Source: Caballeronia sp. dw_19 (lineage in GTDB: Bacteria; Pseudomonadota; Gammaproteobacteria; Burkholderiales; Burkholderiaceae). Taken from it: a stretch of DNA of 64,000 nucleotides. The notes under the pieces are model-generated. The model did no database searches and had not been told where the DNA came from. It saw nothing but the letters and a program-made list of their open reading frames with translations. The stretch's first letter is position 1; the number at the start of each line of letters is the position of its first letter. The translations under genes and the position numbers were made by a program. Positions 45,773-55,074 of the stretch are shown piece by piece. The stretch covers positions 310,001 to 374,000 of the forward strand of contig NZ_JAAVUQ010000002.1 of assembly GCF_018449515.1 (NCBI RefSeq), given 5' to 3'.

Positions 45773-47048
45773 CAGAGGGGCTCCGGGCTAGCCAGCGGGC
45801 TGCCTGTTCTATGGTGAGATGGCGGGCGAGGGGTTCAGGCGCCTCGCCGTAAAGATCGTAGCGACCGGGAGCGACAGCAATCAAGGTGGTTTCTACACGG
45901 TGTGCCGCCGCGCATGAACGCGCGCAGCCGCTAAGGTGGACGTTGCCTGCTGGCGGCATGGACCGCGCGAGAAGGTGCGCGTCGGCTTTGGTATCGGCGA
46001 AACTTTTCGCGCAGCCTTGCGAACCTGTACACGCAATCAGGCGCGCGAGTGGTTCGTCGGGGTCTGTCGCGAGGCCGAGTGCAGCGAGTTGTTCAACCAC
46101 CGCTTGGGCCTCGGCAGACGGAACATCGAGCAGCATGGCGCTTTGCCACGGCGTCATGCGTAATCGTGGCGCGAGATCGGCAAGTGCGAACAGCGTCGCG
46201 GCATCCAGGCGCCCGAGCGGGACTTGCGCACCAACGCACACGCTGTCGCCCGTCCCTTGACGATGCATGCCGAAACGCAGCCTTGCATCGGATGTGGGAC
46301 GGCGCCAGTGTTCAACGTCACGATCCGAAGGGAAACCAAGCTTCTCCTGAACGCGGCCAAGAATGTCTTCAATGGAACACGTCGTCAGCAGATCGCGCAT
46401 CCTGGTCTGCGAGGGCTGCGCGAGATCGAGGAAGGTATGCAACAGCGCATCGACCAACGCGGGGACGTGCCCGGTTTTCACTGCAGCCAACGCAGGCGTA
46501 TCGTTTTCAAACCGTGGTGGACAGCCCGCGAGCCCGAACACAAACCGTTCCGCCGATAGCGCTGAAAGCCAGACATCATGAGGATGATCGAGCATCGCAA
46601 GGCGCTCGCCGCCATCCACCATCAACGCAAATTTCGGCGATAGCTCATGCAACCGCGCGTCGCGCTGCATCTGCCCGATTAACGTGGAAACGAGCGGTGC
46701 GGCATCGAGCAAGGCGTGCGGATCGAGGCCCGCCAGCGGACTGGACATGACGTTACGCAGGTCGTCGGAACCCGGCGTGAGAGGGCCGAGTCCCGCATCG
46801 ATGAGCCGCGAGACGAGCGCTTCCTGCGAGTCTTCCCTTACGCCGCGGATCTGGAGATTCGCGCGATTGGTCACGTCGATGAAACCCGAGCCGAACGTCC
46901 GCGACGCGTGCGCCACCACCCGCGCCTGCGCCGCACTCAGTTCGCCCCATGCGAGGCGAATGCGGCACAGGCCGCCGTCACGCGCAGGCACAATCCGCAT
47001 CAGCCCCGGGCAAGCCGACGGCCGCGATGCTTGCGGTAATAGGTGCAT
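45765..47048 (-). CDS. cobG: Precorrin-3B synthase CobG
   Basis: 427 residues from ATG 47048 (MHLLPQASRPSACPGLMRIV). A longer open frame to 47489 only reads through riboswitch 4. It is a sulfite/nitrite-reductase-like protein. The Cys quartet for the Fe-S centre is in ACTGSQGCAKSFADTKAD and VHLSGCARSCAAA, and the N-terminal half has FIDVTNRANLQIRG. CobG uses O2 to hydroxylate C20 and form the lactone, marking an oxygen-dependent route. It is the first gene after riboswitch 4 on the minus strand. Confidence 0.93.
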   Translation of the reverse strand: MHLLPQASRPSACPGLMRIVPARDGGLCRIRLAWGELSAAQARVVAHASRTFGSGFIDVTNRANLQIRGVREDSQEALVSRLIDAGLGPLTPGSDDLRNVMSSPLAGLDPHALLDAAPLVSTLIGQMQRDARLHELSPKFALMVDGGERLAMLDHPHDVWLSALSAERFVFGLAGCPPRFENDTPALAAVKTGHVPALVDALLHTFLDLAQPSQTRMRDLLTTCSIEDILGRVQEKLGFPSDRDVEHWRRPTSDARLRFGMHRQGTGDSVCVGAQVPLGRLDAATLFALADLAPRLRMTPWQSAMLLDVPSAEAQAVVEQLAALGLATDPDEPLARLIACTGSQGCAKSFADTKADAHLLARSMPPAGNVHLSGCARSCAAAHRVETTLIAVAPGRYDLYGEAPEPLARHLTIEQAARWLARSPSDA

Positions 47049-47182
47049 AGTAGTGAGTGGTTCGTTCAAAGCGTGACCCGTTCGGTCTCGCGCGGCGCCT
47101 CGAGCATGCCGGACCCTTTGAGAGCATGGCACGTTCGCGGCATCGGTACACCCCGCCCGATGCTGGCTTGCACGAAGAATTC

Positions 47183-47332
47183 CGGTCGGCAGGTCTCTTG
47201 GCTTGCAGGTCGCCGTCCGTACCGGCCTTCCCAGTCGAAACCAGTGGCAGTGGAGCGCGGACTCGCTGCGTACAATTGCGGGGGCAGCCACAGTTCTGCT
47301 GTGTTCCCTGTTAGGCCCGTAAGGGCACCGAC
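47183..47332 (-). ncRNA. Cobalamin riboswitch 4, upstream of cobGHIJ
   Basis: Read on the minus strand: a 5' stem GTCGGTGCCCTTACGGGC, then CAGGGAACACAGCAG, then the core GTGGCTGCCCCCGCAATTGT, and the closing GCAAGCCAAGAGACCTGCCG near 47185-47206. These are the standard cobalamin riboswitch boxes. About 135 nt separate it from the cobG start. Confidence 0.92.
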
Positions 47333-47340
47333 TAACCGCG

Positions 47341-47369
47341 GTATTATGCCCGTTTTTGCGGCGGTTAAA
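47341..47369 (-). promoter_or_regulatory. Sigma-70 promoter for riboswitch 4 / cobGHIJ
   Basis: On the minus strand TTTAAC (47369-47364), a 17-bp spacer and TAATAC (47346-47341) form a good promoter, placing the transcript start within a few bases of the first riboswitch stem at 47332. Confidence 0.7.
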
Positions 47370-47482
47370 GCGCATTGGCGGCAGGCCGGCGGTGCTTTCG
47401 CCGGATTGTCTCGACCACGTTGCAGACGCGGCGTAATCAGTGAATGAATCAAGCAGTGAATGAATCAAGCGAGGATCGGCGG

Positions 47483-48691
47483 ATGTCACCGTGGTTGACC
47501 GTGGTGGGGATCGGGGAGGATGGCTGGCGCGGCCTGAGCCGGCACGCGCGCCAGGCGCTGCTTGCCGCCGATACGATTTTCGGCGGCGCGCGTCATCTCG
47601 CGTTGTTGCCCGCCCGGATTGGCGGCGAACGTCGCGTATGGCCTACGCCGTTCACGATTGCGCCGGTACTCGAACATCGTCACGAACGTGGACGGGTGTG
47701 CGTGCTTGCGAGCGGCGACCCGATGATGTTCGGCGTCGGCACGACGTTCGCCCGCGAACTGGCTGCGGATGAATTCAGCGTAGTGCCCGCGCCATCTTCG
47801 TTGTCGCTGGCCGCCGCGCGTTTGCACTGGGCGCTCCAGGACGTCGCGGTGGTGTCGCTGGTTGGGCGGCCGGTCGCGGCGCTCGAAACGCAGCTTCATC
47901 CCGGCGCGCGCCTGATTGTTCTAAGCGCTGACGCTGCGAGTCCCGCCGCGGTCGCTGGGTTGCTGACAAAGCGCGGCTTCGGCGCAAGCCGCCTGAGCGT
48001 GTTCGAGCATCTCGGCGGCGATGAGGAGCGCCGTATCGATCGCGTGGCCAGCGCGTGGACGGCAAGTGACGTGGCTGCGCTCAATCTGGTGGCGATCGAC
48101 TGCATTGCAGAGAGCCATGCGCTGCGCTTGCCGCTGACGCCCGGTCTCCCCGACGATGCATACCGGCACGACGGCCAGCTCACGAAACGCGATGTCCGCG
48201 CGATCACGCTGTCGCGGCTTGCGCCCGAGCCGGGCGAACTGCTGTGGGACGTGGGCGCGGGATGCGGGTCGATTGGTATCGAATGGATGCGCACGCACCC
48301 GAGTTGCCGTGCCATCGCGATCGAAGCGAATGGTCAGCGTCAACGCCTGATCGAACACAATCGCGACGCGCTCGGCGTGCCCGGACTGCAACTGGTCGAG
48401 GGCGAAGCGCCGGGCGCGTTGGCCGGACTTCCCGAGCCCGATGCTATTTTTATCGGCGGCGGAGTGACCACGCCGGACATGCTTGAGACGTGCTGGTCTC
48501 ATCTGAAGAAAGGCGGCAGGATGATCGTCAACGCCGTCACGATCCAGAGCGAGGCGACGCTGATCGCGTGGCGCGCGCTTCATGGCGGGGAGATGACGCG
48601 TATCGGCGTTGCCCATGCACAGCCGTTAGGCGCCTTCGATACCTGGCGTCAGGCATTGCCCATTACGCTGCTGCACGCGGTTAAACCATGA
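47483..48691 (+). CDS. cobL: Precorrin-6Y C5,15-methyltransferase (decarboxylating)
   Basis: 402 residues from ATG 47483, which has GAGG 8 nt upstream. An in-frame ATG at 47444 would add 13 residues. The N-terminal half is a CbiE-like methyltransferase ([35 protein letters not shown]). The C-terminal half is a CbiT-like Rossmann methyltransferase ([32 protein letters not shown]). The fusion catalyses methylation at C5 and C15 plus decarboxylation. It opens the plus-strand operon cobL-cbiD-cobK-cobM. No riboswitch precedes it on this strand. Confidence 0.94.
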   Translation: MSPWLTVVGIGEDGWRGLSRHARQALLAADTIFGGARHLALLPARIGGERRVWPTPFTIAPVLEHRHERGRVCVLASGDPMMFGVGTTFARELAADEFSVVPAPSSLSLAAARLHWALQDVAVVSLVGRPVAALETQLHPGARLIVLSADAASPAAVAGLLTKRGFGASRLSVFEHLGGDEERRIDRVASAWTASDVAALNLVAIDCIAESHALRLPLTPGLPDDAYRHDGQLTKRDVRAITLSRLAPEPGELLWDVGAGCGSIGIEWMRTHPSCRAIAIEANGQRQRLIEHNRDALGVPGLQLVEGEAPGALAGLPEPDAIFIGGGVTTPDMLETCWSHLKKGGRMIVNAVTIQSEATLIAWRALHGGEMTRIGVAHAQPLGAFDTWRQALPITLLHAVKP

Positions 48692-48715
48692 CGTTCATGC
48701 TCATCCGATACCACC

Positions 48716-49807
48716 ATGCGTGACGAAACGCCCGAACAGCCCGCGCCGCTACGCACTGGACTGACCACGGGCAGTTGCGCGACCGCGACGTCGCTTGCGG
48801 CGGCGCGATTGCTGCTTGCGGGTCACGTCAGTGAGCACGCGGACATTACGTTGCCGAAGGGGCAACAGGTCGTGATGCCGCTCGTGTTCTGCCGTCTTGC
48901 TGGAGACAATTGCGCGGAAGCAGGTACCGTGAAAGACGCCGGCGATGATCCCGACGTCACCCACGGCGCGATCGTTTTTGCACGCGTTCGCTTGCTTGGA
49001 GAACCGGGCGTGCGGTTTCTCGCGGGACCGGGCGTGGGCACCATCACGCGAGCCGGACTGGCACTTCCCATAGGCGAGCCCGCCATCAATCCCGTGCCGC
49101 GCAAGATGATGACGGATCACCTTTCGGCACTCGCAACCGAGCACGGGTACGGCGGTGGCTTCGAAGTCAGCATCGGCGTGGAAAACGGTGCCGAACTCGC
49201 ACTCAAGACGATGAATCCGCGCTTGGGGATTGTCGGCGGGTTATCGATTCTCGGCACGACCGGCATTGTCCGGCCGTTTTCCTGCTCGGCTTATATTGCT
49301 TCAATTCATCAAGGTATCGACGTTGCCCGCGCGAACGGGTACGTCCATATTGCGGCGTGCACGGGCAATCAGAGCGAGGACGCCATGCGTGTGCGTTACA
49401 GCTTGCCGGACATCGCGCTGATTGAAATGGGCGATTTCGTGGGCGCTGTGCTCAAGCATTTGCGACGTGCGCCGGTCGAGAAGTTGAGCCTGTGCGGCGG
49501 CTTCGGCAAGATCAGCAAGCTGGCTGCGGGACATATGGATCTGCATAGCAGGAACTCGAGCATCGATCTGCCGCAACTCGCCGGCTGGGCTGCGAATGCG
49601 GGTGCAAGCGACCCGTTGCAACAGTCCATGCGCGCGGCCAACACGAGCCAGGAAGCGCTGGTGCTCGCGCACGAACACGGGGTGCCGCTCGGCAACATTG
49701 TCTGCGAACACGCGCGGCAATTTGCGTTGAGCGTGGTGCCTGAAGGGATCGCCGTGGAATGTTTTGCGATCGACCGCCAGGGACGCATCGTGGGGGCGGC
49801 GCCATGA
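48716..49807 (+). CDS. cbiD: Cobalt-precorrin-5B C1-methyltransferase CbiD
   Basis: 363 residues. It opens with [22 protein letters not shown] and contains [29 protein letters not shown] and [20 protein letters not shown], all CbiD hallmarks. It methylates C1 after loss of the two-carbon fragment, replacing CobF of the classical aerobic path. It lies 24 bp after cobL and overlaps cobK by ATGA. Confidence 0.94.
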   Translation: MRDETPEQPAPLRTGLTTGSCATATSLAAARLLLAGHVSEHADITLPKGQQVVMPLVFCRLAGDNCAEAGTVKDAGDDPDVTHGAIVFARVRLLGEPGVRFLAGPGVGTITRAGLALPIGEPAINPVPRKMMTDHLSALATEHGYGGGFEVSIGVENGAELALKTMNPRLGIVGGLSILGTTGIVRPFSCSAYIASIHQGIDVARANGYVHIAACTGNQSEDAMRVRYSLPDIALIEMGDFVGAVLKHLRRAPVEKLSLCGGFGKISKLAAGHMDLHSRNSSIDLPQLAGWAANAGASDPLQQSMRAANTSQEALVLAHEHGVPLGNIVCEHARQFALSVVPEGIAVECFAIDRQGRIVGAAP

Positions 49808-50556
49808 AACGGGTCTTGCTATTGGGCGGCACCGGCGACGCATTGACAATCGCGCGCCGTCTCGGCCCTACTCATGTCTACAGCCTCGCGGGGTTGGGCC
49901 GCACACCGGGCGATCTGGTCTGCGGCGTGCGCGTGGGCGGTTTTGGAGGCGTAGAAGGATTAAAGGAATTCATTGACGCAGAATCCATCGGCTTGGTAAT
50001 CGATGCCACGCATCCTTACGCCGCGCAAATGAGCCGTCACGCGAGCGTGGCCAGTGCGCAGAAGTCCGTTGAATGCTGGGCGCTTCGCCGTGCACCGTGG
50101 CAACCGCAAACCGGAGACGATTGGCGGGAGGCAGCAGATTTCCCGGATATAGTCCACGCCCTCGCGCCTTTTAAATATCCGCTCTGGACGCTCGGCCGCG
50201 AACCGCTTGCGCATCTTGATGAGATTCCCCCTTCGCAACACTGGACCATTCGCTGTCTTGACCCACACCCCGGCAACGCGCGCGCGACAATCATCGGCGC
50301 GCGTGGACCGTTTTCGCTCGATGGCGAACGCGCGCTCTTCGACGCACAGCAAACCGATGTTCTGGTCAGCAAGAACAGCGGCGGTGCGGCCACCGAAGCG
50401 AAACTGGCGGTAGCACGGGAACGAGGCTTGCGCGTGGTCATGCTGCAGCGGCCGATCCTACCGCCGGTCGAACGCGAGTTCTCCGATACAAGCTCGCTTC
50501 TGGACACGCTCGCTGCATGGCTCCATCCGTATCCACTTTTCGATAAAACCCCTTAA
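49804..50556 (+). CDS. cobK: Precorrin-6A reductase
   Basis: 250 residues from ATG 49804 ([20 protein letters not shown]). The upstream part of the open frame lies inside cbiD. A dinucleotide-binding start, the [14 protein letters not shown] motif and [20 protein letters not shown] are those of CobK/CbiJ. It reduces precorrin-6A with NADPH. Its stop is immediately followed by the cobM start codon. Confidence 0.94.
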   Translation: MKRVLLLGGTGDALTIARRLGPTHVYSLAGLGRTPGDLVCGVRVGGFGGVEGLKEFIDAESIGLVIDATHPYAAQMSRHASVASAQKSVECWALRRAPWQPQTGDDWREAADFPDIVHALAPFKYPLWTLGREPLAHLDEIPPSQHWTIRCLDPHPGNARATIIGARGPFSLDGERALFDAQQTDVLVSKNSGGAATEAKLAVARERGLRVVMLQRPILPPVEREFSDTSSLLDTLAAWLHPYPLFDKTP

Positions 50557-51285
50557 ATGACGGTCTATTTCATTGGCGCCGGACCCGGAGATCCCGAACT
50601 CATCACGGTGAAGGGGCAACGCCTCATTCGCACGTGCCCGGTCATCTTGTATGCCGGATCGCTCGTGCCGGAAGCCGTGTTGAGCGGGCATGGCGCACAA
50701 AGCGTGGTGAATACGGCGGATCTTCACCTCGACGAAATCGTCGCGTTGCTCGAAGCCGCGCACGCTAAAGGGCAAGACGTCGCGCGCGTGCATTCCGGCG
50801 ATCCGTCGCTATACGGCGCAATAGGCGAGCAGATACGGCGTTTGAATATGCTTTCTATTCCTTATGAAATCGTGCCCGGCGTCACGGCTGCTGCGGCATC
50901 TGCTGCGTCGCTGGGCTGCGAATTCACGTTGCCCGGCATCTCGCAGACGGTGATCCTCACGCGTTTCGCCACGAAGACATCGATGCCCGAAGGCGAGCAA
51001 CTTGCCGATCTCGCACGTCATCGCGCGACCATGGCTATTCACCTTGGCGTGCGTCATATTGAACGGATAGTAGTTGATCTGATTCCGCATTACGGCGCGC
51101 AGTGCCCTGTCGCTGTGATCTTTCGTGCAAGCTGGCCCGACGAAGAGAAGGTACTCGGTACGCTCGCCGATATCGCGGGAAAAGTGCTTGAAAAAGGTAT
51201 CGAAAGGACAGCGCTGATCGTGGTCGGGTATGTGCTGAATGCGGAAGGTTTTACGGATTCGTCTCTGTATCGCAAGCCATCCTGA
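50557..51285 (+). CDS. cobM: Precorrin-4 C11-methyltransferase
   Basis: 242 residues. [20 protein letters not shown] at the start, VARVHSGDPSLYGAIGEQIR, IVPGVTAAAASAASLGCEFT and QTVILTRFATKTSMPEGE define CobM/CbiF. It adds the C11 methyl. It starts directly after the cobK stop with no gap. Confidence 0.95.
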   Translation: MTVYFIGAGPGDPELITVKGQRLIRTCPVILYAGSLVPEAVLSGHGAQSVVNTADLHLDEIVALLEAAHAKGQDVARVHSGDPSLYGAIGEQIRRLNMLSIPYEIVPGVTAAAASAASLGCEFTLPGISQTVILTRFATKTSMPEGEQLADLARHRATMAIHLGVRHIERIVVDLIPHYGAQCPVAVIFRASWPDEEKVLGTLADIAGKVLEKGIERTALIVVGYVLNAEGFTDSSLYRKPS

Positions 51286-51295
51286 GCCACGTGCC

Positions 51296-51691
51296 ATGCG
51301 CGATCTCGACATCGTTTTCGACGCCTTGTCGCATTCGAATTTTCGAATGCGTTTCCGGCTTGGTGCGCGTGAGCAAGCGTATTTGCGCGAGCACGGCATG
51401 ACGGAAGTGATCGGCCACGCGCGTGAATTGATCACCCGGCGGCTTGCATCCGAACAACCGCCGAACGACGGCAAGCAGACGCCGTTTCGTGGCCACCCGG
51501 TGTTTATCGCGCAGCACGCCACGGCGACGTGCTGCCGGAGTTGCCTCGCCAAATGGCATGGCATAGAAGCGGGGAAACGACTGGACGATGACGAACGGGA
51601 TCATGTCGTGCAGGCAATCGAACGTTGGCTGAAGGCGCAAAAAGTGACGGGCGCCGATAAACCGCCACGTCAGCCCGACTTGCCGTTCTGA
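51296..51691 (+). CDS. DUF4186 domain-containing protein
   Basis: 131 residues from ATG 51296. An earlier in-frame Met at 51239 lies within cobM. The sequence has FDALSHSNFRMRFRLGAREQ, GMTEVIGHARELITRRLA, and a C-terminal QHATATCCRSCLAKWHGI with clustered Cys/His, the DUF4186 pattern. It is probably cytoplasmic and may bind a metal through the CC-x2-C and His residues. The function is unknown. It is 10 bp after cobM and is followed by a strong terminator, so it belongs to this operon. Confidence 0.85.
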   Translation: MRDLDIVFDALSHSNFRMRFRLGAREQAYLREHGMTEVIGHARELITRRLASEQPPNDGKQTPFRGHPVFIAQHATATCCRSCLAKWHGIEAGKRLDDDERDHVVQAIERWLKAQKVTGADKPPRQPDLPF

Positions 51692-51703
51692 TAAGGAACC
51701 GAA

Positions 51704-51740
51704 GACCCCGCCGCACGGTTTTGAGCCGCGCGGCGGGGTC
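51704..51740. terminator. Bidirectional hairpin between DUF4186 and the TerC gene
   Basis: GACCCCGCCGC (51704-51714) pairs perfectly with GCGGCGGGGTC (51730-51740) across a 15-nt loop that includes GGTTTT. It lies between convergent genes and can serve both. Confidence 0.75.
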
Positions 51741-51754
51741 GACTTATCGCGTCA

Positions 51755-52498
51755 TCATTCCAAAGCGCGTTTCTTCTTCGCCCGTCGCGACAGCATGTTC
51801 AGCGCCTCGACCAACGCCGAGAAAGCCATCGCTGCATAAATATAGCCCTTGGGAACGTGCGAGCCGAACCCTTCGGCGACCAGCGTCATTCCGATCACAA
51901 GCAAAAAGCCGAGCGCGAGCATCACGACAGTCGGGTTCCTTTCGATGAAACGCGACAGCGGTCCCGCTGCGAACATCATCACTGAAACGGCCCCGACCAC
52001 CGCCACGAACATGATGGGAATGTGCTCCGTCATGCCGACCGCGGTCACGATGCTGTCGATGGAAAACACGAGATCCAGCACCAATATCTGGCCGATCGCC
52101 GACCACGGCGTGAGCGTGGAGGTCTTCACGGCGCCGCCATCATTGCCACCTTCACCCGCGACGTGATGATGGATCTCGGTGGTCGCCTTCCATACGAGGA
52201 ACGCACCGCCGGCAATGAGGATCAGGTCGCGCCAGGAGAAGTCATGTCCGAACGCGGTGAAGATCGGGGCGGTCAGGCGCACGATCAGCGCGACCGTGCC
52301 GAGCAGGCCAAGCCGCATGATCAGCGCTAGCCCAATGCCGAGCCGCTGCGCACGCGCACGATGCGCCTCGGGCAGTTTGTTCGTAAGAATGGAGATGAAG
52401 ATCAGGTTGTCGATGCCGAGCACGACTTCCATGACAAGCAGCGTCGCCAGTGCGGCCCACGCGCCTGGGTCGCTTGCCAATGCAACTAAATAGTCCAT
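51755..52498 (-). CDS. TerC-family integral membrane protein
   Basis: 247 residues from ATG 52498 with GGA just upstream. A TTG three codons earlier is possible. About seven membrane helices are visible. The conserved acidic motif is in [19 protein letters not shown] near the N terminus and again in [17 protein letters not shown], the two half-site Asp motifs of the TerC fold, linked by a cytoplasmic HHH-containing loop. The family is implicated in metal (often manganese) export and in tellurite resistance. The substrate is not deducible here. Confidence 0.9.
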   Translation of the reverse strand: MDYLVALASDPGAWAALATLLVMEVVLGIDNLIFISILTNKLPEAHRARAQRLGIGLALIMRLGLLGTVALIVRLTAPIFTAFGHDFSWRDLILIAGGAFLVWKATTEIHHHVAGEGGNDGGAVKTSTLTPWSAIGQILVLDLVFSIDSIVTAVGMTEHIPIMFVAVVGAVSVMMFAAGPLSRFIERNPTVVMLALGFLLVIGMTLVAEGFGSHVPKGYIYAAMAFSALVEALNMLSRRAKKKRALE

Positions 52499-52507
52499 GA
52501 GATCCAA

Positions 52508-52813
52508 GGGTCTTGGGGAAGTAGGAAGAACCGATTACGACGCCTACGCGGCAGCCGTTCGCGATGATACGTGACGCGCCAAGCAAAAATGTAAGCTTAA
52601 TGAAATAATTGAGAGCGCTGCAGAGCCAAAAAGTTCGACGGATGCAGGGTTTGACATCGACAAATCCATCGAAATGGTGCGACGCGAAAATGCGGGTAAA
52701 CTCTAGTGCTGCGCGCCATATGGTAACTGTGCACTTACTTTAGCCGGAACCGTACCGGAACCCACGCCTTCAATCTTCACTGCCCGCCTCCGGCAGCATT
52801 TTTCAGGTTTCAC
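52508..52813. other. Intergenic region between TerC and opgC
   Basis: About 306 bp between divergent genes. A perfect TTGACA lies at 52651-52656 on the plus strand but no good -10 follows at normal spacing. A TAAACT at about 52695 is the nearest -10-like box. No ORF or strong hairpin was seen. Confidence 0.4.
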
Positions 52814-53941
52814 ATGCAGGGAAAATCCCAACGCCTGGTTGAATTGGACTTTTTTCGCGGTCTCGTACTGCTGGTGATTCTGGTCGATCATATTGGCGGC
52901 AGCATGATATCCCGCGTGACGCTTCACGCGTTCGCGCTCAACGACGCCGCCGAAGTCTTCGTGTTCCTTGGTGGATTTGCCACCGCGACCGCCTATGTGT
53001 CAATGTCGGGCCGCCGTTCGGAATCGGCCGCGCGGGCGCGGTTTTTCCGGCGCGCATTCGAAATCTATCGTGCGTTTCTCATTACTGCGGCCCTGATGCT
53101 GGCGACAAGTTTCGTGCTGCGGCCATTTTTCGGCAGTGCGCCGAATCTGGCTACCGCCGACCTGGACAGCTTCCTCGCCGCGCCGTTCACCGTGCTTGCC
53201 GACGTCCTGCTTTTGCGCCGTCAGCCGTATCTGTCTTCCGTGCTGCCCATGTATGCATTCTTCGCGCTGGCCGTGCCGCTGGTGTTGCCGCTGGCTCGCA
53301 GCAAGCCGTGGCTGTTACTGGGCGCCAGTATCGCGTTGTGGGCAGCGGCGGCTCCCGTTGCCGAGTATTTGCCGTCGGCGGATGACTCGCTGTGGGACTT
53401 TAATCCCGCCGCATGGCAGTTGATGTTTGTTCTCGGTGTGCTCGCGTGCTGCCAACCGGTCTATCAGCGGGTGAGTTCGCACCGGTTCGGCTGGGTGGTG
53501 AGCGTTGCTGCGCTCGCGATTGTCGCGGGCATGGCGTATTACAAACTGCTCGTGCTCCCCGTTTCCTTCGATGGCGATTTCAAGCGCAATCTGGCCGGCG
53601 CGAGAATTGTCAATTTCTTGGGCATCGCGTGGCTTGCGGGCGACCTGGCGCGCTACGGCGTAGTGAAGCAGTTTGCGCGCCGCTTGCCGTGGGTCGGCGC
53701 GGTCGGCCGCGATGGACTGATGTGCTTCGTAGCGGGCGCGGTGATCTCGTTGTGTGTGGATTCGGTATTGTTCACGCTCACTGGCGGACTGATTGATGTC
53801 CCGCTGGGTTTCGCCGCCGACGCTGTCGCGCTGGGTCTGTTGCTCGCGATTCCGCATCGCCAGCGTGTCCTTGATGTGATCGGTTTAAGACCGGTTGCGC
53901 CGGTCGCGAAGAGAGAAGGGGAAGGGCGCGTGGTTCGATGA
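52814..53941 (+). CDS. opgC: OpgC-domain acyltransferase-like membrane protein
   Basis: 375 residues with about ten membrane helices. It begins QRLVELDFFRGLVLLVILVD, the R-D-x2-R-G type start of acyltransferase-3/OpgC proteins, with the conserved Asp and His-like polar residues in the first helix, and then DAAEVFVFLGGFATATAYVS. In Proteobacteria OpgC adds succinyl groups to osmoregulated periplasmic glucans. Other family members modify different glycans, so the substrate is inferred. It is a single gene with a stem-loop 55 bp downstream. Confidence 0.85.
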   Translation: MQGKSQRLVELDFFRGLVLLVILVDHIGGSMISRVTLHAFALNDAAEVFVFLGGFATATAYVSMSGRRSESAARARFFRRAFEIYRAFLITAALMLATSFVLRPFFGSAPNLATADLDSFLAAPFTVLADVLLLRRQPYLSSVLPMYAFFALAVPLVLPLARSKPWLLLGASIALWAAAAPVAEYLPSADDSLWDFNPAAWQLMFVLGVLACCQPVYQRVSSHRFGWVVSVAALAIVAGMAYYKLLVLPVSFDGDFKRNLAGARIVNFLGIAWLAGDLARYGVVKQFARRLPWVGAVGRDGLMCFVAGAVISLCVDSVLFTLTGGLIDVPLGFAADAVALGLLLAIPHRQRVLDVIGLRPVAPVAKREGEGRVVR

Positions 53942-53995
53942 ACGGCGGCCGACCTCGATCTTCGTCAAGTAAGAAAGCGCGACTAACGAACTACG

Positions 53996-54021
53996 CTGCG
54001 TAGCATCCGCTTGCTACGCAG
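53996..54021. terminator. Stem-loop after opgC
   Basis: CTGCGTAGCA (53996-54005) and TGCTACGCAG (54012-54021) are perfectly complementary (10 bp) around a 6-nt loop. No T tract follows, so it is a weak terminator candidate. Confidence 0.5.
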
Positions 54022-54427
54022 CACATCATTGCTGGATCGAGCGGGTCCTCATAACCACAACGATTCCCGCACAAGGCTCGGCTCCCGAAAGCCCTCACTC
54101 ATCTGAACCTGTACGAAAGCAAAAAAGGCGTCCGCACTACGGACGCCTTTTTTGCATTCAAAGACCCGCGTCAGGTCACATCCCCCGTTTCATTTTTAGG
54201 AATTCTCAGTTTTGTCCTAATTCTTTAAGAGAGCTCCGAGGGTCATCTGAGGGGCCCCGTCTTAATATTCATTCACTCGCAGACGAACCGGTTCATCGCC
54301 TCCCACACGAATCCAGACGATGAAAGAACAGGTGGCTCGCACTGCGCGCTCAGCATCGCGGGACGAAGTAGTCCTAAGCACTGTAAGCGTCGACAAACCC
54401 GCATTCATTTCTCTATTGGAAACGTTC
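54022..54427. other. Non-coding region between opgC hairpin and fimbrial operon
   Basis: This stretch holds one very strong terminator (54119-54155) that follows no ORF, then about 270 bp of fimbrial promoter region. A short stretch (about 54190-54230) is AT-richer than its surroundings. I could not fix promoter boxes for the pilin gene. Confidence 0.45.
54119..54155. terminator. Strong intrinsic terminator without an adjacent gene
   Basis: GCAAAAAAGGCGTCCG (54119-54134) and CGGACGCCTTTTTTGC (54140-54155) are perfectly complementary over 16 bp with a 5-nt loop and a six-T tail on either strand. It is about 180 bp past the opgC stop, too far for a simple partner, so it may end a small RNA. 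Confidence 0.9.
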
Positions 54428-54988
54428 ATGAAATCCTTCATCTCTACCCTCGCTGCTGCTGCAACCTTGGCCACCCTGGCGCTCGCTTCAACCGGCGCAA
54501 GCGCTGCTGACGGCACGATCACTTTCACGGGTGCCGTGACTGATACGACTTGCTCGATCGATGCAAAAACCACTGGCGCCGCTGACAAGAACGTCACGTT
54601 GCCGACGGTGACGGGCAGCGCGCTGAGCGCCCCAGGCGCAACGGCCGGCACGACAGGCGCGACCGACCTGACCTTTGCGCTGAGCGGCTGCTCGACCGAA
54701 ACGAAGGCGGTTGCCCGTTTCGAGAACGGTCCGACGATCGACCAGACCACCGGTTATCTGATGAACCAGGCACCGGCCGGTGCGCAGAACGTTCAGGTTC
54801 GTTTGCTCAACGCATCGCGTCTGCCTATCAACGTGGTCACAGGCGCAAACAACGACCTGGCAGGCAACGGTGTCGCAATCGTGTCGGGTGCCGCGAACCT
54901 GCAGTACTTCGCTCAGTACTACGCCACCGGCAAGGCCACAGCCGGCCCGGTCAACACCTCGGTCCAGTACACGGTCGACTACCAGTAA
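54428..54988 (+). CDS. Major type 1-like fimbrial subunit (pilin)
   Basis: 186 residues from ATG 54428. The open frame upstream to 54320 lacks a signal peptide. The signal peptide is MKSFISTLAAAATLATLALASTGASA. The mature protein starts ADGTITFTGAVTDTTCSID and has the two Cys (TTCSID and LSGCSTE) that form the pilin disulfide. The C-terminal QYTVDYQ has the penultimate Tyr and alternating hydrophobic beta-zipper seen in chaperone-usher subunits. It should polymerise at the cell surface via donor-strand exchange. A strong terminator follows, as is usual for the most abundant subunit. Confidence 0.92.
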   Translation: MKSFISTLAAAATLATLALASTGASAADGTITFTGAVTDTTCSIDAKTTGAADKNVTLPTVTGSALSAPGATAGTTGATDLTFALSGCSTETKAVARFENGPTIDQTTGYLMNQAPAGAQNVQVRLLNASRLPINVVTGANNDLAGNGVAIVSGAANLQYFAQYYATGKATAGPVNTSVQYTVDYQ

Positions 54989-54998
54989 GCCGTATCAG

Positions 54999-55032
54999 CA
55001 GGCATCTGCGGGGTGCAGATGCCTGTTTTTTT
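54999..55032 (+). terminator. Intrinsic terminator after the pilin gene
   Basis: CAGGCATCTGC (54999-55009), a 5-nt loop, and GCAGATGCCTG (55015-55025) form a perfect 11-bp stem followed by seven Ts. It sits between the major subunit and the rest of the locus and would make the pilin message most abundant. Confidence 0.92.
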
Positions 55033-55074
55033 ACCGAAATTTCGAGATACGTTTTTCACGGAGAAATATCAATC

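Noticed and set aside
47049-47489. Extended N terminus of cobG reading through 147 extra codons
   Set aside because: The extension translates the cobalamin riboswitch and its promoter. ATG 47048 directly precedes the conserved CobG start.
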